A DNA stretch of 37,868 bases from Labrenzia sp. DG1229 (GCF_000521215.1 NZ_KI928943.1:1-37868); one strand, 5' to 3'; positions 25,527 through 34,481 are shown, counted from the stretch's first letter. Notes: a model not told the origin generated them from the letters alone. Translations and numbers: made by a program.

Positions 25527-26857
25527 CGTCCCTCCCGAATGGCATAGAATTCAAGCTGAAGATCCGGCCAGTTGCCGGAAAATTGCAGCCCGATCGCGGA
25601 ATCCTGGCTGAATTCGCGCCAAAGCGGCGTCGTCTTGTCCAGTCGGAAATAGACCCGATCGGTTAGAGCCCGGATCTGAGCAGGCGGGACCGGCATATGA
25701 ATTAGCGGTATACCCGGCAGATTTGAATAGACGATCTGGCGCATCTGGCCGAATGGACCGACCTTGAACAGCCGCGGAAATTCGTTCTGGATTTCGGTGA
25801 GCGGACGACGTGCCGCAACTTCGATGACAAAACTCGCTTGTGAGAACAAATTGCGATCGACAATCGTCGACTTGAAGGCATTGGGAGCAAGCTGTTCCAG
25901 AGGGAGGCGGATTGCCCGGCGGTCGTAACCGGCAGACAAGAACGCCTGGATATCTGCGAGCACCGGCTTGAAGATGTCATGCAGACGGTCATGATCGTAG
26001 ACCGGATAGTTTCGGGCCCGCCGTTCTTCTGTTGCGAATGTGGCCAGCTCACCTGCCAGCTGGATAAATTCCGAATAGACCCTTTCAGGGTGCACATAAG
26101 CCGATTTGCGAAGATGCATCAGTTGCGGATGGAGCCGATTGAGCATTTGCAGCGTCAGGTAATCGAAATTCTGTAATCCGCCGCCTGCCGACGTATCAGC
26201 TGCATATCGGGCAAGTTCGCTCAGTTTCCTTTCCACCCAGCCAATCACCGAGTCGATCCATCCGGTCACGACAGGATGCACGTGGCAGGCAAGAACCGGC
26301 GGCGCAAACGTGCCGTCAGTGATCACGATACGGTCCTTGATTTCGGTAATTCGGGCGACCGGCAGGCAGACATGTCCCGGATGGGGCGTCGCCCGTATCG
26401 AATACATCAGCCGCGGATGTGCGACATCGATTTCCTCTTCCTGCCGGATGGCCGAGGTCGAATCGATGATCGTCTCGCGGCCCTGAACGTAGCGCGTCGC
26501 CGCATCTTCCCTGCCGCTGGCCACCTCGACAGCGTTGACGGTCGTTTCCGGGATTCCGAGCCATACGATCTGGCCGGCCGAATCTTCAGGAACATCAATG
26601 GCTGGTGGCGGCGTTCCGTCGGCCGGAAAGTTGAAAACGGTGCCATCTGGAAAAATACCGCGTCCGTATCGCAGCGCAAATCGACATTGCTGACCGACAT
26701 CCTGATCGATTTCAATCTCTGAAAAACCCCAAGGATAAGAGGAGGCAAGCCTGATACGTTCATCCAGCAAATGTTCGGCGTACCGGTCGCTCTGCTGCAG
26801 ATGATGCGGCCTCAAAAACAGGCCTTCGGTCCATGCAACCTTGCTATACCACGACAT
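25523..26857 (-). CDS. tssK: T6SS baseplate protein TssK (ImpJ)
   Basis: The 444-aa protein begins MSWYSKVAWTEGLFLRPHHL, the classic TssK start, and keeps the family blocks LLDERIRL, WGFSEIEID and, near the end, VYFRLDK and SGNWPDLQLEFYAIRE. TssK trimers link the TssFGE wedge of the baseplate to TssL and TssM at the membrane. The length is standard (about 445). The stop overlaps the tssL start by 4 bases, so assembly partners are made together. It begins 77 bases after the fha gene; I see no terminator in that gap. Confidence 0.95.
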   Translation of the reverse strand: MSWYSKVAWTEGLFLRPHHLQQSDRYAEHLLDERIRLASSYPWGFSEIEIDQDVGQQCRFALRYGRGIFPDGTVFNFPADGTPPPAIDVPEDSAGQIVWLGIPETTVNAVEVASGREDAATRYVQGRETIIDSTSAIRQEEEIDVAHPRLMYSIRATPHPGHVCLPVARITEIKDRIVITDGTFAPPVLACHVHPVVTGWIDSVIGWVERKLSELARYAADTSAGGGLQNFDYLTLQMLNRLHPQLMHLRKSAYVHPERVYSEFIQLAGELATFATEERRARNYPVYDHDRLHDIFKPVLADIQAFLSAGYDRRAIRLPLEQLAPNAFKSTIVDRNLFSQASFVIEVAARRPLTEIQNEFPRLFKVGPFGQMRQIVYSNLPGIPLIHMPVPPAQIRALTDRVYFRLDKTTPLWREFSQDSAIGLQFSGNWPDLQLEFYAIREGR

Positions 26858-26934
26858 TCAGGCACTGCTCCCTTAATCTTGCCGGCGTCTGTTCGCCCAT
26901 GAAACTTCAAACCTACACAATATTTGCCAGCCGT

Positions 26935-28698
26935 TTATTGCTCCGGCTCTTCATTTGAAAATTCTTCGTAACTTTCGGTAAAGTATTGCGTGAAAACGCC
27001 GACCAGACCATCGTCATAAGCACCTGCCAGCGAACTCCAACGCTCGTTCAGATGCTCCCAGAGCTTTACCTTCTGGTTGCTGAATGTGCTCTTGGCGACC
27101 TTTCCCTCTTCTTCAATTGCCCTCGGCGAAAGCGTTTCGTCAAAACGCGCTGCGGCCTTTTGCATTGCCGCATATGTCCAGACATGGTGTTTCTGGATGT
27201 CCTTGAAGGCCGCTGCCATCGCTTTGGGCAACGGCAGGTAGCCAGTGTCTTCAACATTGTGCGCAAGCATGGTCTGAAGCGCCATTTGAGGTGTCGGAGA
27301 GAACTTCAGCGCATTGTTTCCGCTGCGGCTTATAAGTGTGCGGTTTGCATTCCGGGTCATTGCCTTGACCTTGCTGCGCGCCTGAAGCAATCCCATCAGA
27401 TCGCTTGTAATATCCTGAAGGACTGATCCGATCTCCCGGGCAAATTCTTCCGGATCCCGGCCTGCGAGAAGCGTTTCGGGAATTCCCGCACCTTCCGAAA
27501 ATGCCTTTAGGAAGTCTGCACTTGCAATCTCGACCACCTCGGCACCGGCATGCTCGGCCGATTGCTGCGCTTTTTCCACCGGTTGGGCGGTTTCTGCAGC
27601 AGGCGCGCGCTCCTGCGGTGCCGGTTCCTCTAAAGGTGCGGCCACTTCTTGCACATGCTGTTCGGCTTCTGAAGCTCGAGAAGAAGCATCCGCCGGTTCC
27701 TTCACCGGAGTGCCGGGAAACGGAGATCCTTCCGACTCTGCCGGAAAGACATCAGCAGGTTCTTGCTGCGGCGGCTGAGGAGCAGGTTCGGCGGGCGGTG
27801 CGTCCACTCCTTGTGGTGGGGCTACTGGCTCCTCACCGGCGGCGATGTCCGGCATCTTGAACATGGGCTCGCCTGCTTCCTGCTGGACAGCCCCCTGTGC
27901 AGTCTCCGGAAAAGGGGCAGCCTGAGAAGGTTCGCCCTGCAGAGCAGACTGCTGCTCTACGGCTGGTGCTTGCGGTTGTACGCTCGGCTGTGCCGCAAGA
28001 TGGTCCATGGGATCAGCTTGTGCAGGTCTTGCGTGTGCAGCCTCAGGCCTCTGTGACTGCGGGTCATACAGCGCCGGATCCGCGCTCCCCCATCCATGAC
28101 CCTGTTGGCTCCAGACGTCATCAGCCGGCGTTCCAACACCTGGTGCATGAGATGGCGGCGCGTGCCGTCCTTCCATCCCGGCGGATGGCGCGCCACTCCA
28201 GGGGCCCCCTCCATCCGGATCGGGGTAAGGTGCCTGTGCCGGCGACTGTGCGGACGGCCATTGCGGCTCGGCCGCTACAGGTGCGGGCTGTTGTGGTGCC
28301 TGCCATTGGGCCGGTTGAGGTTGGAACCCCTGTTCAGCGCCTGACGCAGGCGCGCCGCCAAACCCTGCAGCAGCGCTTCCCTCGGCATCAAGCGACACGA
28401 CAACAATATAGTCGCCGATCATCAACCGATCGCCGGACCGCAGCGGGTGCGCCTTGTCCATTCGGTTTGGATTGCCGTTTAGAAACGTGCCGTTGGTCGA
28501 AACATCGTACAGGACAAATTGCCCGCCCTCGAAGCGGACTTCACAATGTTTGCCGGAGACTACGCGATGCGGGTCCGGAAGGCTCCAATCAAGATGCTCG
28601 TGCCTGCCGATATCAAATCCGCGGTCGGAGCAGGTATAGGAAACCTGCCCACCGGTTTCGAGTCGATCCACATTTTCAATCTGGAGCGTTATCCGCAT
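26935..28698 (-). CDS. tagH: T6SS FHA-domain protein (Fha/TagH/ImpI)
   Basis: This 587-aa protein has an N-terminal FHA domain (about 20-100) with the phosphothreonine-binding residues Gly31-Arg32, Ser48, His51 and Asn69 in place. A long Pro/Gln/Ala/Glu-rich disordered linker (about 110-395) separates it from a helical C-terminal domain (LLAGRDPEEFAREIGSVLQD onward) typical of T6SS TagH. Fha is the reader of the threonine phosphorylation pathway: it binds the phosphorylated partner and promotes assembly; TagF antagonises it. It lacks an obvious membrane segment. The likely ligands in this locus are the KTI(V/I)R threonines of TssL and PpkA. Confidence 0.92.
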   Translation of the reverse strand: MRITLQIENVDRLETGGQVSYTCSDRGFDIGRHEHLDWSLPDPHRVVSGKHCEVRFEGGQFVLYDVSTNGTFLNGNPNRMDKAHPLRSGDRLMIGDYIVVVSLDAEGSAAAGFGGAPASGAEQGFQPQPAQWQAPQQPAPVAAEPQWPSAQSPAQAPYPDPDGGGPWSGAPSAGMEGRHAPPSHAPGVGTPADDVWSQQGHGWGSADPALYDPQSQRPEAAHARPAQADPMDHLAAQPSVQPQAPAVEQQSALQGEPSQAAPFPETAQGAVQQEAGEPMFKMPDIAAGEEPVAPPQGVDAPPAEPAPQPPQQEPADVFPAESEGSPFPGTPVKEPADASSRASEAEQHVQEVAAPLEEPAPQERAPAAETAQPVEKAQQSAEHAGAEVVEIASADFLKAFSEGAGIPETLLAGRDPEEFAREIGSVLQDITSDLMGLLQARSKVKAMTRNANRTLISRSGNNALKFSPTPQMALQTMLAHNVEDTGYLPLPKAMAAAFKDIQKHHVWTYAAMQKAAARFDETLSPRAIEEEGKVAKSTFSNQKVKLWEHLNERWSSLAGAYDDGLVGVFTQYFTESYEEFSNEEPEQ

Positions 28699-28721
28699 TC
28701 CAGCATGTCTCCCGCACGCTT

Positions 28722-29312
28722 TCAGGCAATTGCCTGTTTCTTGAGGTTGATAACGGGCATTACCCCACCTTCAGCGAATGACAGGCCCGATGAAAGGCAA
28801 GACTTCAAGCCCTCTTCGCGCTCGCCCGGTCCCAGATTGCCAATTACGATTTGCAGCGCAGCGTTCAAAGCTGTCGCAGTCAGACCCGGTGGAACATCGA
28901 CACGAAAGTCCGGGTTGGGGGACAACGATCCACCGGACCAGTTCACTGCGCGCCCGATCCACAAAGATCCACTGTCGCCACGAGCGTCTTCCGTCATTGC
29001 GACAACGGCAAGACGCGCCTCTTCATCTCCCTCGCGTACCCAATTCTCGCACAGCTTGAGAACTTCGCGGTCATGATCGCTTTTCTCACGATCGAGACCT
29101 TCGACACACTTTATACCCCACCACACCGCTTCGGGTTTCGGCAAGATGTGCGCGAAATAGGTGATTGCCAAAAACGGATCCTCACCTCCCAGAATCTCAA
29201 GCGTGTAGTCCTGTGGCGAGACGTCACCCTCGGGAGAGCCAACCTTCTCGTGCAACTCAGGAAATGTCTCAAAAACCTGCTTCGCCATTGTAAAGCGGAT
29301 ACGAGATCCCAT
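28722..29312 (-). CDS. DUF6931-like T6SS-linked protein, 196 aa
   Basis: The product is acidic and soluble, with the segment DPFLAITYFAHILPKPEAVWWGIKCVEGL. That resembles DUF6931 proteins, which I remember beside FHA genes in T6SS loci; the match is from memory and only moderate. A second half (WIGRAVNWSGGSL...TALNAALQIVIGNL) keeps a hydrophobic helical pattern. The ATG at 29312 has GGAG 8 bases upstream; an ATG at 29288 is possible. It lies between vgrG (46 bases) and fha (23 bases) on the same strand. Its place after vgrG would suit an adaptor or effector, while its FHA link would suit a regulator. Function unknown. Confidence 0.6.
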   Translation of the reverse strand: MGSRIRFTMAKQVFETFPELHEKVGSPEGDVSPQDYTLEILGGEDPFLAITYFAHILPKPEAVWWGIKCVEGLDREKSDHDREVLKLCENWVREGDEEARLAVVAMTEDARGDSGSLWIGRAVNWSGGSLSPNPDFRVDVPPGLTATALNAALQIVIGNLGPGEREEGLKSCLSSGLSFAEGGVMPVINLKKQAIA

Positions 29313-29358
29313 TCAAATTACTCCATCAGCAGTCCGTCATGCTCACAGCGCCAACACA

Positions 29359-31185
29359 TCAGTTTATCAGAACGATGCCGCCCTTCACGATATGTGTTGC
29401 AGTTCCGTCAACAATTGTCAGGGCTCCCTTGGCATTCAAGGTCGCGTCCGCTTGAATCTGGATTACGGGGGATTTTATCTGAATCATTGCGGGCGTCATA
29501 GTGATCTTGCTCGCACCGCATTTGAATTCGATCATCGCACCTGCCTTGACTTTCCAGGTTGCGCCTATGTCTTCGGTCACGTTTATGCCGACTTCTTCAG
29601 TGCGGTTCATGTCGATCTTGGTCGTCCGGTCATTTTTCACGTGAAGATCGTCATTGTTCTCAACGACGGTTTCCATGTCCTTTTGTGCGTGTACACCTAT
29701 TTTTTCCTGGCCCTTGGAATCATCCATGACCATCTCGTTGTAGCCACCGCCGCCAATTGTTGAATCTGTCTTGATACCGGACTTGTTCTTCTCGCCGGGC
29801 AAGGAATAGGGCGGCATGTTGTCCGCATTATAAACCGTTCCTATTATGATCGGCTGGTCTGGATCCCCTTCCAGGAACTGAATAATCACCTCCTGGCCGA
29901 CGCGCGGAGTGTAGACCCCGCCCCAGTTCTGTCCGGACAGGACCTGCGCAACGCGCACACGCCGCGACTGTGTCTTGTCCCGATCCCAGTGAAATTCGAC
30001 CATGATCTGTCCGTATTCGTCGACGTCGATTTCTCCTTGCCCCACGACTTTGGCCGTCTGTGGACCGGGAATACGCGGCTTCGATGTATGAGCCGGTGTT
30101 CTGAATGGAATGTCTGTCGACAGGACGTCGTAAGCACCGGTGTAGGCCTCTTCCTGAGGCCCGCTCTCACCAGACCGGTAACTTTCGGTGATAATCTGGT
30201 GGCTCGCCCGGACAACAAGGTATTCCTTGTTCTGCGGGCCATGCGGGTGCTCTTTCAACGTAAACAGGCCGCCCGCATAAAGACGCACGACCTCGCCGGC
30301 GCATTCGATGCGCTTGTCCGCCGCCTGCTCTGCTTCAAGACGAATGTTGGAGTATTTTGTGCCCTTGTCCTTTTCGGTATACCGGCCAGGATAGTCGTAG
30401 CTTTCCAGCGAACCGGCCCGATAGGAAGAACCTGCGTCTTTTTCAGCCTCCAGCGAAGCACTTGGTTTTTCAAAATCGTAATCGTTGATCGCATATTTTC
30501 CGGTCCTGAAATTCCGGCCCGGTATCCAGTCATAGATGTGCTCTTCGTCACGCTGATTGTCACCCCCGAGTGGAATGAACGGAATATTGGAATCGCCCTC
30601 AATTGGGCTGTAGGACGACTTGGAATCGGCAAGGATCATGGTGTGTTTGCCGTCGGAGTGTTCGAAACAATACGAAATACCGAACTCTTCCATCAGCCGG
30701 CAGCAGAAGTCGTAATCCGACTCGCGGTACTGAACGCAATAATGAATTGGATCGTATGATTCGGTGAGCTTGTCTTCGAAATCAGCAAAGTCATGCTCAC
30801 CCAGAACCTCAGCCAGGATGTCCTGTACGGACTTGTCCTTGAATATCCGGCAGTTGGCGTTCTTGGTCAACAACCAGAACCAGGGGCGCAGGAGCAGTTT
30901 GTAACGGTAATATCCGCCCTGATGCCCTGCCCACCTGGCATCTGTCAAAAGTCCGTCGAAGTAACGGGTATCACCATTGTTCGTTTTGACCTTTACGGTC
31001 ATGTGAGTCGCAATGGCGCGATCAAAATCCAGATCTTCCTGCTGACTTACGACTTCAAGACGAATCTCGAATTCTTCGCTCAATCCCTCATCGCACTCTA
31101 CGGTGACTAAGGAGAGCTCATCTTCGCCAAAGACCGTTTTGAGTTCGGCCATGCGGTCGGTTTGTCTGAGTTGTCCAGTGGCCAC
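29359..31185 (-). CDS. vgrG: T6SS spike protein VgrG (TssI)
   Basis: This 608-aa VgrG has the gp27-like base (FDGLLTDARWAGHQGGYY, RESDYDFCCRLMEEFGISY), the gp5 OB-fold (VGQEVIIQFLEGDPDQPIIIG) and the beta-helix needle with repeating short strands up to the end, IVLIN. VgrG trimers cap the Hcp tube and carry effectors. There is no extra C-terminal domain, so this is not an evolved VgrG, and no PAAR gene is next to it. I chose the GTG at 31185, preceded by GAGGAG; an ATG 11 codons later is possible. It leads the long minus-strand operon and is divergent from ompA. Confidence 0.93.
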   Translation of the reverse strand: MATGQLRQTDRMAELKTVFGEDELSLVTVECDEGLSEEFEIRLEVVSQQEDLDFDRAIATHMTVKVKTNNGDTRYFDGLLTDARWAGHQGGYYRYKLLLRPWFWLLTKNANCRIFKDKSVQDILAEVLGEHDFADFEDKLTESYDPIHYCVQYRESDYDFCCRLMEEFGISYCFEHSDGKHTMILADSKSSYSPIEGDSNIPFIPLGGDNQRDEEHIYDWIPGRNFRTGKYAINDYDFEKPSASLEAEKDAGSSYRAGSLESYDYPGRYTEKDKGTKYSNIRLEAEQAADKRIECAGEVVRLYAGGLFTLKEHPHGPQNKEYLVVRASHQIITESYRSGESGPQEEAYTGAYDVLSTDIPFRTPAHTSKPRIPGPQTAKVVGQGEIDVDEYGQIMVEFHWDRDKTQSRRVRVAQVLSGQNWGGVYTPRVGQEVIIQFLEGDPDQPIIIGTVYNADNMPPYSLPGEKNKSGIKTDSTIGGGGYNEMVMDDSKGQEKIGVHAQKDMETVVENNDDLHVKNDRTTKIDMNRTEEVGINVTEDIGATWKVKAGAMIEFKCGASKITMTPAMIQIKSPVIQIQADATLNAKGALTIVDGTATHIVKGGIVLIN

Positions 31186-31573
31186 GGAGGTCTCCTCGGA
31201 AATACTTCGGTTACAAACAACTGCCGTTTGCAGTCGTCTGACAATTTCCTATGGCGTTTCCGACAAAATTGATGTGCTCGGGAACACAATTATTGCAAAT
31301 AGTTTAAACGCCATCGTCGGAAATTACCAAGCGTTGATTGATAACTTACCCAGCTGATTCTTTAATTGAAAACAGATCACATTAGACTCTTGCCCGTCTC
31401 ACAAAAAACTCACACCTGCCTCCTCTTGATAAATCACCGCAATTCGACATACTGATATCAAACCGTACTTTAGTGACTTTCGCCACATTAATATTTTCAA
31501 AATCTGGCACGATGTATATCGAAACTTAAATGCGACATTGTTCGCACGCACTCCGAAAGGGAGGATTGAAATC
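31186..31573. promoter_or_regulatory. Divergent promoter region of the two T6SS blocks
   Basis: This AT-rich stretch of 388 bases separates vgrG from ompA and must carry promoters for both blocks. It contains an inverted pair: ATGGCGTTT at 31251-31259 and its complement AAACGCCAT at 31306-31314. The adjoining TTTCCGAC (31257-31264) is matched by GTCGGAAA at 31316-31323. The two arms could be a regulator-binding site. A TGGCAC at about 31506 is not followed by a sigma-54 GC box. No gene is supported here. Confidence 0.45.
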
Positions 31574-32293
31574 GTGACCTATCACCGCCTTGTTTCCGGT
31601 CCTGCAAATTACCGTAAAGAGTTTGCCGGTTCCCGGATGAAGAAAGTACTGTGCGCAGCCGCCTTTTCGCTCGTATTCGCCGGATCAAATTTCGGAATTG
31701 GAACCGCGTCGGCTCAGGATGCGACTTACTCCGCCGAAGAAGTGAGCCAACATTTCAAGCAGTTGAAGACACGTTCGCTCAAACCGACTGGAAAGACACG
31801 TGCGCTGTGTATCGGGACGCGGGATGAATGCAATCCGAATGGTGCCAAACAAGAAGGTGGCCAGGTCGCCGTTACCTCACAGGATCCAGATGCCAACGCT
31901 GGCGACAACCAGACAGCGGAAACACTCGTGGTGGATCCTGATACCAAGGCAATTGATGCAGGTTTCAATCTACTCGTCTCGTTTGAATACGCGTCGGCGC
32001 GCCTGAGCACTGCGGCGAAGGTGAACCTGCGGGAATTTGCCAAGGGGATTGCTGATCCAGAACTTTCAAGTGCCGTCTTTGTCATCGAAGGCCATACTGA
32101 CGGGATCGGTTCGCTGAACTACAACCAGCGACTTTCGGAAGACCGCGCACAAGCCGTATCCGAATTCCTGGTCTCCCTCGGTGTCGGCAGAGACCGCCTG
32201 AAAACCGTCGGTTATGGCAAAACTCGGCCGGCTGTCGCCGACATCAATGACCCGTCAAACAGAAGGGTCGAAAGTAAACTCGTTTTTGAATAA
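31574..32293 (+). CDS. OmpA-family exported protein at the head of the tssA block
   Basis: This protein of about 239 aa has a signal peptide (MKKVLCAAAFSLVFAGSNFG, then TASAQ) and a C-terminal OmpA-like domain: FEYASARLSTAAKVNL, IEGHTDGIGSLNYNQRLSEDRA, then GKTRPAVADINDPSNRRVE. The Asp and Arg that bind diaminopimelate in such domains appear present. It should sit in the periplasm on peptidoglycan. I chose the GTG at 31574, which follows GGGAGG by 9 bases; the ATG at 31637 starts the signal core directly but has a weak ribosome site. TssL already carries an OmpA domain, so this gives the locus a second wall anchor. It precedes tssA by 69 bases. Confidence 0.85.
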   Translation: MTYHRLVSGPANYRKEFAGSRMKKVLCAAAFSLVFAGSNFGIGTASAQDATYSAEEVSQHFKQLKTRSLKPTGKTRALCIGTRDECNPNGAKQEGGQVAVTSQDPDANAGDNQTAETLVVDPDTKAIDAGFNLLVSFEYASARLSTAAKVNLREFAKGIADPELSSAVFVIEGHTDGIGSLNYNQRLSEDRAQAVSEFLVSLGVGRDRLKTVGYGKTRPAVADINDPSNRRVESKLVFE

Positions 32294-32306
32294 TTTTTTT
32301 CTGACG

Positions 32307-32339
32307 ATGTCCCTGCCGGAATTGTATCGGCAGGGACAT
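32307..32339 (+). other. Perfect 12-bp hairpin between ompA and tssA
   Basis: ATGTCCCTGCCG (32307-32318) pairs with CGGCAGGGACAT (32328-32339) around a 9-base loop. No T run follows on the plus strand; a run of seven T precedes it. It is therefore not a standard terminator. It may set mRNA stability, processing or partial attenuation upstream of tssA. Confidence 0.65.
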
Positions 32340-32362
32340 GGGAATTGGGGCAGGAAACTCAG

Positions 32363-33646
32363 ATGAATTTCGATCCGGAGACATTTGGCAGCGAACTTTC
32401 GCCCGGTGCCGGGTGCGGCCCTGACCTTTATGATACGGAGCCCGCATTCGCAGCCTTGATGGATGCCTGCGAGGAGATGCTGCCCGAACGCTTTGGCGAC
32501 TTCGATCGCTCGGAAATAGAATTCTCTGATATTTTCAAACAAATGGAAGGGTTCCTGAAGCAGTCGAGGGACCTCCGCCTGCTGGCAATGCTGGCGCAAT
32601 TCGCCCTCCTGAACGGTCAGTTGCACCTGTTTGCAAATGTGATCAGGATTATTCGCAAACTCCTGGAAGATCACTGGGAGCAGGTTCATCCTCAGGATGC
32701 CGATTTCGGACATATGGAGCGCGTCGGAGCACTTGAAGCGCTCAACAATCGACCAACAGTAACACTTCCGCTCGAAGCCGCCCCACTTCTCAAGACACGA
32801 CGCAGCGGTCCGATCAGCTACCGCGCGATCAAGATTGCCAACGGGGACACAACACCCCGTCCCGATGAACACACCATTTCTCTCGGAGCCATTGAAGCTG
32901 CCTTGACATCAGGCGAACTGGAACAGGATGTCATCGAGGACGTGCTACGGGATCTCGCAGAACTGCCGGAAGAGTTGCGGGCAATTGCTGAAGTCAGCTC
33001 GGCGAAACTGACCGAAGCCGAGGCCAAAGCGTCGCCGCCGAACTACGAACCATTGATGACACTGTTGCAGGAGATGAGTGCGGAGCTCAATCTTCGTCTC
33101 GGCCGGATGTCTACGGAAGATGCCGAGGCGGCAGCGTCTGAAGCCGATGACGAAGACGCGGCCGGCACCGGGTCTTCCGCGACTTCCAACCTGGAAATCA
33201 AAAACGCTGCACAGGCCAAACTGATACTGGATTCGGTCGAAGATTATTTCTCCGCTCGTGAACCGTCGCACCCAGCCTTGTTTCTGGTGCGAGAATCGCG
33301 AGGACTTGTTGGCAAGTCCTATCTGGATGCCCTGAAAATTCTGATGCCCCGGAGATTCGACGAAGTCGCACTCTTGCTCGGTGCAAGCGGGCTTCAGCTT
33401 TCAAACGACAGGCTTATTGAGCTCAACGAGAGCGAAGAAAGCGAACTTGGAAGCATCGACGACTTTTCTGTTCTGGTTATTGAGAATCGTGCGGAGGCGA
33501 TTAAGGGCATTGCTGCTGTCAAGGGGTATTTTTCTGCCAACGAGCCAACAAGCCCCATCCCGATGCTGCTGGAAGAGGCACAAAATATGAGCTCCGGGTC
33601 CTTTACCGGCCTCCTCAACCTCTTTCTCCGTCCGGAAGACGAGTGA
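32363..33646 (+). CDS. tssA: T6SS protein TssA (ImpA)
   Basis: The 427-aa protein has the N-terminal ImpA domain: PDLYDTEPAFAALMDACEE, then FFDI-type helices as SDIFKQMEGFLKQSRDLRLL, and LEDHWEQVHPQDADFGHME. A variable Ala/Glu-rich middle and a C-terminal helical part (FLVRESRGLVGKSYLDALKI) follow. TssA organises sheath priming, baseplate contact or sheath capping, depending on its C-terminal type. The ATG at 32363 has AGGAA 7 bases upstream; an upstream TTG would add 6 residues. It lies between ompA and tssB, followed by about 280 bases without a gene, so tssB may have its own promoter. Confidence 0.9.
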   Translation: MNFDPETFGSELSPGAGCGPDLYDTEPAFAALMDACEEMLPERFGDFDRSEIEFSDIFKQMEGFLKQSRDLRLLAMLAQFALLNGQLHLFANVIRIIRKLLEDHWEQVHPQDADFGHMERVGALEALNNRPTVTLPLEAAPLLKTRRSGPISYRAIKIANGDTTPRPDEHTISLGAIEAALTSGELEQDVIEDVLRDLAELPEELRAIAEVSSAKLTEAEAKASPPNYEPLMTLLQEMSAELNLRLGRMSTEDAEAAASEADDEDAAGTGSSATSNLEIKNAAQAKLILDSVEDYFSAREPSHPALFLVRESRGLVGKSYLDALKILMPRRFDEVALLLGASGLQLSNDRLIELNESEESELGSIDDFSVLVIENRAEAIKGIAAVKGYFSANEPTSPIPMLLEEAQNMSSGSFTGLLNLFLRPEDE

Positions 33647-33926
33647 GACTGGATCCATCATGGCTTTGAGCAACACCTTTACTTCCCTAGAGTTCTCACA
33701 CTTGTCCTTGACACAGGCGGCTAACAGGTCCTCAATATTTGAGGAAAATTTGTAAAGCGACATTGATGTGACTGTGATCACTTCCAAAACCAGGAATTCG
33801 AAGTAAATATAGTTTCAACAACGCGGCGCAGAACAAATAGAGTTTTAGTATTTCATGCGCCTCGTACGAGTACTTGATTGAATTGAAGCATTTTTTTCTG
33901 AGGTCAAAATACGAAAGGCAAGTACA

Positions 33927-34481
33927 ATGGCATCAGGTAGCGGGCAAAGCTTTATCAAGCGAAACAGGCCACCCAGAGTACATATTTTCTACGAGGATCC
34001 ATTTGACGCAGAACAAAAGGTCGAGTTGCCATTCGTGATGGGTGTTATGGCCGATCTGTCAGGTGACAGCCCTGGAATTGAAAAGGCAGATGTCGACGAG
34101 CGCAAATTCCTCGACATTGATATGGACAATTTTTCCAAACGCATGGAAGCGATCGAGCCTGGCACGTCCTTCACTGTGGAGGACAAACTATCGGGCGATG
34201 AGAACACCAAACTGGGCGTTCAGCTGCGTTTCAAGAGCATGGATGACTTCACTCCCGGAAAGGTTGCCGAGCAGGTACCGGCATTGAAGAAACTTCTTGA
34301 TGCGCGCAACAGCCTGGCAACTCTGCGCACGATGATGGACGGCAGGGTGCAGGCGATCAGTCAACTGGAAGAGCTGACACGTGATCCCGCACTGATGCAG
34401 GCGCTCGCCAAGAAAATTGAAGCCGACAGTGCCTCGTCGTCGAATGACGGCGCAGCGGAAGGCGATGAAGAGGAGGCATAA
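33927..34481 (+). CDS. tssB: T6SS contractile sheath small subunit TssB
   Basis: This 184-aa protein shows the TssB/VipA signature: RNRPPRVHIFYE, VELPFVMGVMADLSGD, then KFLDIDMDNFSKRM and LGVQLRFKSMDDFTP. The C-terminus (about 165-184) is an acidic tail, DGAAEGDEEEA, after the helix that packs against TssC. TssB and TssC form the contractile sheath around the Hcp tube. The stop is immediately followed by the tssC ATG with no gap, so the two are made in a fixed ratio. Length is typical. Confidence 0.95.
   Translation: MASGSGQSFIKRNRPPRVHIFYEDPFDAEQKVELPFVMGVMADLSGDSPGIEKADVDERKFLDIDMDNFSKRMEAIEPGTSFTVEDKLSGDENTKLGVQLRFKSMDDFTPGKVAEQVPALKKLLDARNSLATLRTMMDGRVQAISQLEELTRDPALMQALAKKIEADSASSSNDGAAEGDEEEA

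Noticed and set aside
27897..28781. Plus-strand open frame of 294 codons
   Set aside because: It mirrors the Pro/Gln-rich linker and FHA domain of tagH and has no motif of its own.
31500..31525. Sigma-54 promoter before ompA
   Set aside because: A TGGCAC is present, but the downstream TTGC-type box at the required spacing is missing.
33401..33787. Minus-strand open frame of 128 codons in the tssA-tssB gap
   Set aside because: More than half of it is antisense to tssA and the rest has no homology I recognise or good ribosome site. The gap itself (33647-33926) shows nothing else.
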